Source: SKVR01 sp964453995 (GTDB taxonomy: Bacteria; Bacteroidota; Bacteroidia; Bacteroidales; UBA7960). From it: a DNA stretch of 13,547 nt. The notes under the pieces are model-generated. The model had not been told where the DNA came from. It saw only the letters and a list, made by a program, of their open reading frames with translations, and did not search any database. Each line of letters begins with the position of its first letter. Position 1 is the first letter of the stretch. Below, in pieces: positions 1 to 6,644 of this stretch. Both the position numbers and the translations under genes were made by a program. The stretch spans positions 1-13,547 of the forward strand of contig CAYVQC010000073.1 of NCBI GenBank assembly GCA_964453995.1, read 5' to 3'.

Positions 1-48
1 AAAGGCTCAGCGTCCGGGCAAAATCCAACCTTTAAGACAGCCTTTTTT
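1..48. terminator. Candidate bidirectional terminator at the window edge
   Basis: AAAGGCT at 1-7 is the exact reverse complement of AGCCTTT at 39-45, giving a 7-bp stem around a long (about 31-nt) spacer. On the plus strand the hairpin runs into a T-rich stretch from 43 on, as expected for the end of a gene entering from the left. On the minus strand it lies just past the gpmI stop codon. The long loop and the window edge, which hides any minus-strand T tract, keep confidence low. Confidence 0.4.
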
Positions 49-56
49 ATTATATT

Positions 57-1598
57 TTAGAAGATAACAGCTCTTTCAACCAATACTTTTCCGTCCATTG
101 CTTCAGGTATTTCCAGCCGCATCATGTGAAGAATGGTGGGAGCAATATCTGCCAGGCGACCGCCGTCTTTGAGCTTATTGTAATCCTTGTCGAGCAGCCA
201 GATGGGAACGGGATTGGTGGTATGTGCCGTATTGGGCGATCCGTCTTCATTGAAGGCGAAATCGGCATTGCCATGATCAGAAGTGATAATCACCGAATAG
301 CCGTTATCCAGGGCGGTTTCAGTAACGTCTTTCACACAAGCGTCCACGGTTTCCACTGCTGTTTTTATGGCTTCATACACCCCTGTGTGGCCCACCATGT
401 CGGCATTGGCAAAGTTGAGGCAGATGAAATCGAATTTCTGCTTCCTGATTTCGGCCAATACGGCATCTCTTACTTCCGGAGCGCTCATTTCGGGCTGCAG
501 GTCGTAGGTTGCCACTTTGGGTGATGAGATCATGATACGCTCCTCCCCGTTGAATTCTTGCTCGCGTCCGCCGCTAAAAAAGAAGGTAACGTGGGGATAC
601 TTTTCAGTTTCAGCAATACGAAGCTGGGTTTTGCCATTGCGCTCCAGCACTTCGCCCATGGTTTGGCTAAGATTGTCCTTGTCATAAATGATATTCACAT
701 TTTTGAAAGAGTCATCATAGCGTGTCATGGTAAAGTATTGTAAAGGCAGGGTTTTCATTTCATGTTCTGGCATATCCTTTTGGGTCAGCACTACAGTAAT
801 CTCTCTCAGACGATCGGTGCGGAAGTTGAAACAGATCACCACATCATTTTCCTCAATAGTGGCGAGGGGTTGCTTGTCATTGCCGGTAATCACTTTGGGG
901 TTAATAAACTCATCAGTAACATTGGCATCATAAGAAGCCTGAATGGCCTGCCCGGCAGTAGCAAATTTTTCACCTTCACCTTTAACGAGCATATCGTAGG
1001 CCAATTTCACACGTTCCCAGCGCTTGTCGCGGTCCATAGCATAGTAGCGGCCGCAAACAGAAGCAATAGTTCCGGCTGATTTTTCCAGGTGTTCTTCCAG
1101 CTGGTTGATAAAGCCCAGCCCGCTTTTGGGGTCGGTATCGCGCCCATCGGTAAAGGCGTGGATGAAAAGATTGTTGAAGTCGTGTTTTTTAGCCACATCG
1201 CACAATCCAAAAAGATGATCCATAGCAGAGTGTACGCCGCCATCAGAAACAAGGCCCAGCAGGTGTACTTTCTTATTGTTTTCTTTGGCGTAGGTAAACG
1301 CTTTTGTAAGTTCGGGGTTTTCGTGGAAACTCCCTTCCTTTATGGCTTTTGATATTTTTACAAGGTCCTGGTATACGATTCTTCCTGCTCCCAGGTTCAG
1401 GTGGCCAACCTCTGAGTTACCCATTTGTCCGGCGGGTAATCCTACATCTTCACCCGAAGTTTTCAACAGGTTAAAGGCTGCTTTGTCTTTCAGCCCTGCC
1501 GTAAAGGGCACGTTGGCATTTGCAATGATATCTGACTGGTCGCCTTTGCCCTGGCCCCAGCCATCCATAATAACAAGAATTACTTTTTTCTGTTCCAT
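57..1598 (-). CDS. gpmI: 2,3-bisphosphoglycerate-independent phosphoglycerate mutase
   Basis: This cytoplasmic glycolytic and gluconeogenic enzyme interconverts 3-phosphoglycerate and 2-phosphoglycerate through a phosphoserine intermediate, using two divalent metal ions (normally manganese). The protein has 513 residues, the usual family length, and belongs to the alkaline phosphatase superfamily. Asp12 lies in the N-terminal MDGWG motif and the catalytic Ser62 in GNSEVGH, at the same numbers as in the Geobacillus enzyme. Other family motifs follow in order: HAFTDGRDTDP, GRYYAMDRDKRWER, NADMVGHTG, TSDHGNAD and AHTTNPVP. I chose the ATG at 1598. A TTG five codons upstream is in frame, but the purine-rich GGAAAGG just before the ATG looks like its ribosome-binding site, and family members start close to the metal-binding Asp. 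It is the last gene of the leftward cluster, 51 bp after the FtsX-type permease, with no promoter box visible in the gap. Confidence 0.97.
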   Translation of the reverse strand: MEQKKVILVIMDGWGQGKGDQSDIIANANVPFTAGLKDKAAFNLLKTSGEDVGLPAGQMGNSEVGHLNLGAGRIVYQDLVKISKAIKEGSFHENPELTKAFTYAKENNKKVHLLGLVSDGGVHSAMDHLFGLCDVAKKHDFNNLFIHAFTDGRDTDPKSGLGFINQLEEHLEKSAGTIASVCGRYYAMDRDKRWERVKLAYDMLVKGEGEKFATAGQAIQASYDANVTDEFINPKVITGNDKQPLATIEENDVVICFNFRTDRLREITVVLTQKDMPEHEMKTLPLQYFTMTRYDDSFKNVNIIYDKDNLSQTMGEVLERNGKTQLRIAETEKYPHVTFFFSGGREQEFNGEERIMISSPKVATYDLQPEMSAPEVRDAVLAEIRKQKFDFICLNFANADMVGHTGVYEAIKTAVETVDACVKDVTETALDNGYSVIITSDHGNADFAFNEDGSPNTAHTTNPVPIWLLDKDYNKLKDGGRLADIAPTILHMMRLEIPEAMDGKVLVERAVIF

Positions 1599-1649
1599 TT
1601 TTTTCCTTTCCAAAATAGATGTTTTTATTACAAGATTATAAATTTATGA

Positions 1650-2900
1650 TTATGTATTGGCCCTGATAGCATCCACCGGATTAAGCTGTGCAGCATTATA
1701 GGCGGGAATAAACCCGGCTACCAGGCCGATGATCACTGATACATTAACCCCCAGCAGAATATTGCTGGTTTGCAGCATCAGGTCCATGTCAAAAATGCCC
1801 GAGGCCAGCCATGTACCTGCAAAAACCAGTGCCAGTCCAATAATACCCCCCAGCAGACTCAACAAGACTGCCTCTGCCAGGAACTGCAACAGGATGAAGT
1901 AGTTTTTTGCTCCCAGGGCTTTCTGAATGCCGATGATGGTGGTTCTTTCCTTTACAGAAACAAACATAATGTTGGCAATGCCAAATCCGCCCACCAGGAT
2001 GGAAAAACCACCAATAATCCATCCTGCCAGTTTAAGGATAGAAAACAGCCCGTCGAAGCCTTTGGAAAGCAGGCTGGTTTGGTTGAGGGCGAAGTTGTCC
2101 TCGGCAGCGGGTTTGATGCGTCTTATCGATCGCATGGCTCCTCTGAGTTCATCGGTTAGTTCGTCAATACCAAAGTTTTCTCTGCCTTTTGCCATAATGG
2201 CGGGTCTGTATCGATTGCTGGTTACATCAATAAACGAGCTAACAAAATTGAGGGGCAAAACCACCATTTCATCGTGGCTGTTTCCAAAAGTATCACTGCC
2301 TTCCTGGGTAAAAACACCAATTACCCTAATGTTGCGGCCAAAGACTTTTATGGTTTTTCCTACGGGTTCTGTTTCTTCAAAGAGATTGGCCGCCACCTGG
2401 CTACCCAGCATGGCCACGCTTCGTCCGCTGACAGACTCCACCGGGGAGAAGTACCTGCCGGATTGAAGTTCGAAGCTTCTTACCCGGTTGTAATCATTCG
2501 AAACGGCAAAGATGGTGGTTTGTTCCACACTTTTATTGAGGTATTCTACAGTTCTTGATGTGGATGCGGTATATACGGCAGACTCAATAATGCTGGTGCG
2601 GCGCATGATCTCATCCACTTCAGAAGGGCGGGGGGTAGGCCGGTTCATATAGCGCCACCAGGGGTAATCACGTCCAAATTCCCAGGGCCACTTCTCAATA
2701 TACACCACATTATCGCCCAGCGATGCAATTGAAGTCCTGATCTGTCTTTCCAGTGCATCAACCACGCTGAAAACACTGATGATGGCAAAAATACCAATGG
2801 TGATGCCCAGCAGGGTAAGCATAGTGCGCAGCTTGTTGGATACGACACTTCCCCATGCAAAGAGGGCACTTTCCCTGAAAAGCTTGACGAATAATATCAT
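1650..2900 (-). CDS. MacB/FtsX-type ABC transporter permease
   Basis: This is an integral inner-membrane permease of the FtsX/MacB/LolC superfamily (416 residues). Such proteins usually work with a separate ATPase and move or pull on substrates from the periplasmic side instead of carrying them across the membrane. One membrane segment lies at about residues 27-49, inside the MacB_PCD-type N-terminus (NKLRTMLTLLGITIGI). A periplasmic domain of roughly 220 residues follows, then three C-terminal membrane segments. The protein ends in the family hallmark PAYNAAQLNPVDAIR. In the C-terminal core, KERTTIIGIQKALGA is the typical cytoplasmic coupling loop. No LolD/MacB-type ATPase gene is adjacent; the only nearby ATPase is the MlaF-type one 53 bp upstream, which normally pairs with MlaE. 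The substrate cannot be read from the sequence. Alternatives are a macrolide/peptide-exporter-like role or a lipoprotein-release role. Confidence 0.9.
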   Translation of the reverse strand: MILFVKLFRESALFAWGSVVSNKLRTMLTLLGITIGIFAIISVFSVVDALERQIRTSIASLGDNVVYIEKWPWEFGRDYPWWRYMNRPTPRPSEVDEIMRRTSIIESAVYTASTSRTVEYLNKSVEQTTIFAVSNDYNRVRSFELQSGRYFSPVESVSGRSVAMLGSQVAANLFEETEPVGKTIKVFGRNIRVIGVFTQEGSDTFGNSHDEMVVLPLNFVSSFIDVTSNRYRPAIMAKGRENFGIDELTDELRGAMRSIRRIKPAAEDNFALNQTSLLSKGFDGLFSILKLAGWIIGGFSILVGGFGIANIMFVSVKERTTIIGIQKALGAKNYFILLQFLAEAVLLSLLGGIIGLALVFAGTWLASGIFDMDLMLQTSNILLGVNVSVIIGLVAGFIPAYNAAQLNPVDAIRANT

Positions 2901-2924
2901 TTGCCGGGTGTAGTTTTAATGGTG

Positions 2925-2932
2925 CAAAAGTA
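2925..2932 (-). promoter_or_regulatory. Bacteroidota -7 promoter box (TACTTTTG)
   Basis: Read on the minus strand, this is TACTTTTG followed by CACC, a perfect match to the Bacteroidota consensus TAnnTTTG. It sits in the 53-bp gap between the mlaF-like stop and the permease start, 24 bp before the permease ATG. No TTG or TTTG is present at the expected -33 spacing, which would fall on the mlaF stop codon. It could be an internal promoter giving the permease and gpmI separate expression. Confidence 0.45.
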
Positions 2933-2953
2933 CGAAAATTGAAGGACTAATTT

Positions 2954-3706
2954 TTAGTCGGATTTCAGCTTCATCATCAACTCAGAGGCATAAACAAAGC
3001 TTTCAACCTCTTTGTTGCCCGAGGAAAGGATCTGTTCCGCGTTACCTTCCCACCAAAGATCACCTTTATAAAGAAAAATTACATGATCTCCACTTTCCAT
3101 TACACTGTTCATGTCGTGGGTGTTTACCACGGTGGTGATGTTGAATTCGCGGGTAATTTCGCTGATGAGTTTATCAATCACAATAGCCGTTTGGGGGTCG
3201 AGGCCCGAGTTGGGTTCATCGCAGAAAAGGTAATTGGGTTTGTTGGCTATGGCTCGGGCAATAGCAACTCTTTTCTTCATTCCACCACTGATTTCTGCAG
3301 GGTAAAGATGATTGGCATTTTGAATATTAACCCTGTCGAGGCAGAAGTGCGCCCGCTTTATTTTCTCGCTTTTGCTCATTCCCTTGTTGAACATATCCAG
3401 GGGAAAAATCACATTCTCTTCTACTGTGAGCGAGTCAAAAAGTGCACTGCCCTGGAATAGCATTCCAATCTTTTTACGAATGCCGGTACGCTCGCGGTTG
3501 CTCAGCGAAGTAAAATCTTCTCCGTCGTAGAGCACGGCACCGCTGTCGGGCTCAAGCAAGCCTACCAAACATTTCATCAGCACGGTTTTACCCGATCCGC
3601 TTTGTCCAATGATAAGGCTGGTCTTTCCTTCCTTAAATGTAGTAGATACCCCTTTGAGAATGGGTTTGCTATCAAATGCTTTGTATAGGTTCTTGATCTC
3701 TATCAT
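2954..3706 (-). CDS. mlaF: MlaF-type ABC transporter ATP-binding protein
   Basis: This is the cytoplasmic ATPase of a phospholipid-transport ABC system (Mla/Ttg2/TGD type), 250 residues. All nucleotide-binding motifs are intact: Walker A GQSGSGKT at 34-41, Q-loop Gln85, signature ISGGM at 139-143 followed by KKRVAIARA, Walker B YLFCDEP at 159-165, D-loop NSGLDP, and switch His197 in NTHDMNS. The MLFQGSALFDSLTV stretch after the Q-loop and the Met in ISGGM are typical of MlaF and its plant relative TGD3; LolD/MacB ATPases normally have LSGGQ. Its ATG overlaps the stop of the mlaE-like gene by 4 bases (ATGA), so the two are probably translationally coupled and form one complex. No mlaD-like (MCE) gene follows. 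Confidence 0.92.
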   Translation of the reverse strand: MIEIKNLYKAFDSKPILKGVSTTFKEGKTSLIIGQSGSGKTVLMKCLVGLLEPDSGAVLYDGEDFTSLSNRERTGIRKKIGMLFQGSALFDSLTVEENVIFPLDMFNKGMSKSEKIKRAHFCLDRVNIQNANHLYPAEISGGMKKRVAIARAIANKPNYLFCDEPNSGLDPQTAIVIDKLISEITREFNITTVVNTHDMNSVMESGDHVIFLYKGDLWWEGNAEQILSSGNKEVESFVYASELMMKLKSD

Positions 3707-4443
3707 ACCAGAAGAATTTGGGTGAGGATCAGGTTGAAGAAAATGATATAAATACTGCTGAAAACTACTGCTTTGGTGCTGGAGTGGCCCACTTCAAGAG
3801 CACCACCACGGGTAATATAGCCGAAATAACCCGATATGGAAGCAATCAGAAAAGCAAATACTACTGTTTTGATCAGGGCATAAAACACATCGTACTGTGA
3901 AAATTCAAACAAGATCCCGTAACTGTAATGGCTAAGGGGCAAAACGCCGGTAAAATATGATGCAAGCCATCCACCCCATATTCCAAGGAAAATACTCACT
4001 ATTACCAGCATGGGATTTACAATCATGCTGGCAATGATCTTGGGCAAAATAAGAAAGCCTGCCGAGTTGATTCCCATCACTTCCAGGGCATCTATCTGTT
4101 CGGTAACCCTCATGGTTCCTATTTCTGAAGCAATGCGCGAGCCTACCTTTCCGGCAAGGATAAGGCTGATAATGGTGGGGGAGAACTCCAGGATGATGGA
4201 TTGGCGGGTGGCAAAGCCCACCGCATAGATGGGCAACAACGGGTGATCGGTATTGAAGGCCGTTTGTATGGTGACCACTGCACCCATAAAGACCGATATG
4301 ATGGCCACAATGCCCAGGCTCTCCAAACCCAGGTTGTCCATTTCTACAATAATCTGGCGTCGGTATATGGTGGCATTTTGCGGCCTTCGCAGGATGGTGG
4401 TGAGCAAAACCAGGTAGTTGCCAATATGATGAAAAAGTTTCAT
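3703..4443 (-). CDS. mlaE: MlaE-type lipid ABC transporter permease
   Basis: This inner-membrane permease of the MlaE family (246 residues) forms the membrane channel of a phospholipid transporter that keeps the outer membrane asymmetric. The family hallmark ASEIGTMRVTEQIDALEVMG spans about residues 105-124; the Glu- and Arg-rich loop faces the ATPase. Hydrophobic segments lie at about 41-62, 84-100, 128-155 and two more towards the C-terminus, which ends in a strongly hydrophobic stretch. FMGAVVTIQ near residue 52 is also characteristic. It is the first gene of the leftward cluster, overlaps the mlaF-like gene by 4 bases, and has a Bacteroidota -7 box about 90 bp upstream. The likely partner is the ATPase directly downstream. 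Whether transport goes towards or away from the outer membrane cannot be told from sequence. Confidence 0.92.
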   Translation of the reverse strand: MKLFHHIGNYLVLLTTILRRPQNATIYRRQIIVEMDNLGLESLGIVAIISVFMGAVVTIQTAFNTDHPLLPIYAVGFATRQSIILEFSPTIISLILAGKVGSRIASEIGTMRVTEQIDALEVMGINSAGFLILPKIIASMIVNPMLVIVSIFLGIWGGWLASYFTGVLPLSHYSYGILFEFSQYDVFYALIKTVVFAFLIASISGYFGYITRGGALEVGHSSTKAVVFSSIYIIFFNLILTQILLV

Positions 4444-4532
4444 ACGTCGCTTTTACTGTCTTTAATAATCTTTATGGATGTTGTCCTTTTACTCTATTAG
4501 CTATTAGGTTTCACATCTTTGAGGAATCAATG

Positions 4533-4540
4533 CAAAAGTA
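4533..4540 (-). promoter_or_regulatory. Bacteroidota -7 promoter box for the mlaE cluster
   Basis: On the minus strand this reads TACTTTTG followed by CATT, a match to TAnnTTTG. It lies 89 bp upstream of the mlaE-like start codon and would give a leader of roughly 80 nt. No TTG-type -33 element is present at 19-21 bp spacing. It is the same octamer as the box at 2925-2932. Confidence 0.5.
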
Positions 4541-4602
4541 CTTATATTTTATGGTATGATGTGTTAGAATCTGTTATACTAACAAACGGTATCGGCTTTT
4601 TA

Positions 4603-4632
4603 TTGACATTAGCAAAAAAAATAGTAGGTTTG
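4603..4632 (+). promoter_or_regulatory. Bacteroidota promoter for the lipoprotein-SprT-manC cluster
   Basis: TTG at 4603-4605 (in TTGAC) is followed, 19 bp later, by TAGGTTTG at 4625-4632. This matches both parts and the spacing of the Bacteroidota housekeeping promoter (TTG/TTTG, about 19 bp, TAnnTTTG). Transcription would start near 4640, about 50 nt before the small lipoprotein ATG. It is the best-formed promoter in the window and diverges from the mlaE promoter. Confidence 0.65.
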
Positions 4633-4688
4633 TAAACTGTTAATGTGACAACAGCACTAATACAGAGTATTGATATACAGCTATATAT

Positions 4689-4862
4689 ATGCATTTCTCC
4701 TTTAGAATTCGTTTGGTTACCCTTGGGTTCGTAGTAATGATATTAATGTCTTCCTGCTCCGTATTGCGGGGTAGAAAATGCGATTGCCCGCAGTGGAGTA
4801 TGGATAATGTTGATCCTGATTATGATCCTGAATTCAATAGTATAGATGGACCTACAGCATAA
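4689..4862 (+). CDS. Small lipoprotein (57 aa) with a CDCP motif
   Basis: This short gene translates to a 57-residue protein. Basic residues (Arg6, Arg8) precede a hydrophobic stretch at about 9-20 and a lipobox-like MSSC with Cys23, so it should be exported, lipidated and anchored in the cell envelope. The mature part is only about 35 residues. It holds a second cysteine pair in KCDCPQW (Cys31, Cys33) and an acidic Asp/Pro/Tyr-rich tail (VDPDYDPEFNS). Three observations favour a real gene: the promoter at 4603-4632 is placed for it, the reading frame is open with a textbook lipoprotein N-terminus, and its end overlaps the SprT-like start by 17 bases. I do not recognise a function. The Cys-x-Cys-Pro motif could bind a metal or form disulphides, which is inference. 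A second in-frame start at Met17 would lose the signal peptide. Confidence 0.75.
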   Translation: MHFSFRIRLVTLGFVVMILMSSCSVLRGRKCDCPQWSMDNVDPDYDPEFNSIDGPTA

Positions 4863-5511
4863 AGAAATCCTACATCGCTACTTTCCTGAGGAAACCGTTG
4901 ACCAGGTATCTTCCATCCTGCTAAGACACGCTATCCAATTGAAACTCACCCGCACACGAATCACCAAGCTTGGCGACTATCGTCCTCCTCTGCGGGGCAA
5001 AGGGCACCGTATCACCATTAATGGCAGCCTGGGCAGGCATATGATTTATCTTGTATTTTTGCACGAATTAGCCCATTTGCTGGTATGGAACAAATATGGC
5101 AATAAAGCGCGGCCCCATGGCAGGCAATGGAAGGAGGAGTTTGCCAGCCTGTTGCAAAATGCAATATATCATGCCCTGATTCCGGGGCATTTGAAGGAAC
5201 AGGTTTTGGATTTTTCAAAAAATATAAAGGCTACTTTTGCAGCTCATCCGGCACTTTGGAAGGCCCTTCGGGTTATTGACTCCGGATCCCTGCAACAGGT
5301 TATGGTAGAAGATATTCCTCTGGACGGCTTGTTTGTGGCAGCCAACGGGCGATTGTTTAAAAGAGAAGACAAAATAAGAACCCGTTACCGCTGTTACTGT
5401 CTGAGCAATCACCGGCGATACCTCTTTCATGCCATGGCTGTGGTGCAACCGGTAGAAGAAGAGAAAATTATGCAGTATAAATATCAACCCAATTATTATG
5501 AACAAAAATAA
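4846..5511 (+). CDS. SprT-like zinc metallopeptidase domain protein
   Basis: This 221-residue protein carries the SprT/Spartan-type zinc-protease core. HELAH at 73-77 supplies two zinc-binding histidines and the catalytic Glu74, and His91 in PHGRQW is the likely third ligand, with the family spacing. In eukaryotic Spartan this core degrades DNA-crosslinked proteins; the bacterial SprT-like role is largely unknown. The C-terminal part (RYRCYCLSNHRRYLFH, about 180-195) resembles the zinc ribbon that follows the SprT domain but has only Cys183 and Cys185, so the ribbon is incomplete or uses other ligands. There is no signal peptide, so it is probably cytoplasmic. The start overlaps the small lipoprotein gene by 17 bases and the end overlaps manC by 14, which suggests coupled translation. 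The active site looks intact. Confidence 0.85.
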   Translation: MDLQHKEILHRYFPEETVDQVSSILLRHAIQLKLTRTRITKLGDYRPPLRGKGHRITINGSLGRHMIYLVFLHELAHLLVWNKYGNKARPHGRQWKEEFASLLQNAIYHALIPGHLKEQVLDFSKNIKATFAAHPALWKALRVIDSGSLQQVMVEDIPLDGLFVAANGRLFKREDKIRTRYRCYCLSNHRRYLFHAMAVVQPVEEEKIMQYKYQPNYYEQK

Positions 5512-6589
5512 TTATGTCGTAATCATGGCCGGTGGTGTGGGAGAACGTTTCTGGCCCATGAGTAAAGTAAGCCGGCCAAAACAATTCATAGATATCCTGG
5601 GAACCGGGAAAACCCTTATACAGCAAACCTATGAGAGATTTCTCAGGGTATGCAAAAAAGAAAATATCTACATTGTTACCAATAAAATATACCGCGACCT
5701 GGTGCTTTCCCAACTCGATGGTATTGGTGAAAACCAGGTAATCTGCGAGCCGGCGCGGAAAAACACAGCCCCCTGTATTGCCTATGCCGCCTACAAGATC
5801 CATGATCTTAATCCTGATGCGGTAATGGTGGTGGCTCCTTCCGATCATATTATCCTCAGGGAAGATGTCTTTTGCGACATCATCAGCGCTGCCTTGAAAG
5901 AAGCAGGCAACTCATCCAATTTCTATACTTTGGGTATAAAACCTTCACGCCCTGATACCGGCTATGGTTATATACAGTATGTTGCCGGAAGCCGTTTCGA
6001 AAACAACGAATTGCTGCGAAAGGTGAAAACCTTCACCGAGAAACCCAACGAAGAACTGGCAAAATCTTTCCTGCAAAGCGGAGATTTCCTATGGAATTCA
6101 GGAATATTTATTTGGTCAGCAAGATCTGTTATCGATGCTTTTGATATGTACCAGCCCGAAATCAGTGATGTTTTTCAGAAAGCCAACGGCCTGTATAATA
6201 CTCCCCAGGAAGAAGGATACATTGAAAAAGCTTATCCCGCTTGCAAAAGTATTTCCATTGACTATGCCATTATGGAAAAAGCAGAAAATGTGCACGTATT
6301 TATTTCTGACTTTGGTTGGTCTGACCTGGGAACCTGGGGATCGTTGTTCGAATCCATGGAAAAGGATGAGAAAAACAATGCAGTAAATGGCGAAAACGTC
6401 ATGATGTACGATTCAACCAACTGCATTGTGAATGTACCTGATGAAAAACTCATGGTGTTGCAGGGGCTCGACGGATATATCGTTTCTGAGTACGAAAATT
6501 CACTGCTCATATGCCATATGAGCCAGGAACAGCAGATCAGGAAATTTGTTAACGACATAAAGATAACCAGGGGAGAGGAATACCTGTAA
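5498..6589 (+). CDS. manC: Mannose-1-phosphate guanylyltransferase
   Basis: This cytoplasmic enzyme makes GDP-mannose from mannose 1-phosphate and GTP, supplying mannose, and through later steps fucose or rhamnose, to surface polysaccharides and glycoproteins. The nucleotidyltransferase signature GGVGERFWP is at 12-20, followed by RPKQF near 26-30, EPARKNTAP at 84-92, PSDH at 114-117 (metal-binding Asp), GYGYIQ at 155-160, FTEKP at 179-183, WNSGIF at 199-204, SIDYAIMEK at 253-261 and GWSDLGTW at 273-280. At 363 residues it is the single-domain form: it lacks the phosphomannose isomerase half of the bifunctional, roughly 470-residue enzymes. The ATG lies inside the end of the SprT-like gene (14-base overlap). 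It is the last gene of the cluster, and a candidate terminator overlaps its stop codon. Confidence 0.96.
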   Translation: MNKNNYVVIMAGGVGERFWPMSKVSRPKQFIDILGTGKTLIQQTYERFLRVCKKENIYIVTNKIYRDLVLSQLDGIGENQVICEPARKNTAPCIAYAAYKIHDLNPDAVMVVAPSDHIILREDVFCDIISAALKEAGNSSNFYTLGIKPSRPDTGYGYIQYVAGSRFENNELLRKVKTFTEKPNEELAKSFLQSGDFLWNSGIFIWSARSVIDAFDMYQPEISDVFQKANGLYNTPQEEGYIEKAYPACKSISIDYAIMEKAENVHVFISDFGWSDLGTWGSLFESMEKDEKNNAVNGENVMMYDSTNCIVNVPDEKLMVLQGLDGYIVSEYENSLLICHMSQEQQIRKFVNDIKITRGEEYL

Positions 6590-6605
6590 TCTCTCCTGAT
6601 TTTTT
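6571..6605 (+). terminator. Candidate terminator after manC
   Basis: GGAGAG at 6572-6577 pairs with CTCTCC at 6591-6596, with a G-T wobble extending the stem. A run of six T follows at 6600-6605. The manC stop codon lies in the loop. The stem is short, so termination may be partial. Confidence 0.45.
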
Positions 6606-6644
6606 ACATACCATTTAACTAACATTTTTAACAACAACAATTTC

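Noticed and set aside
1599..1613. In-frame TTG extension of gpmI by five codons
   Set aside because: The ATG at 1598 follows a purine-rich ribosome-binding-like stretch and puts the metal-binding Asp and catalytic Ser at the standard positions 12 and 62.
2954..3706. Reading the ATPase as a LolD/MacB-type partner of the FtsX-type permease
   Set aside because: The ISGGM signature, the LFQGSALFDSL stretch and the 4-base overlap with an MlaE-type gene favour MlaF; a shared role with the FtsX-type permease is left as a question.
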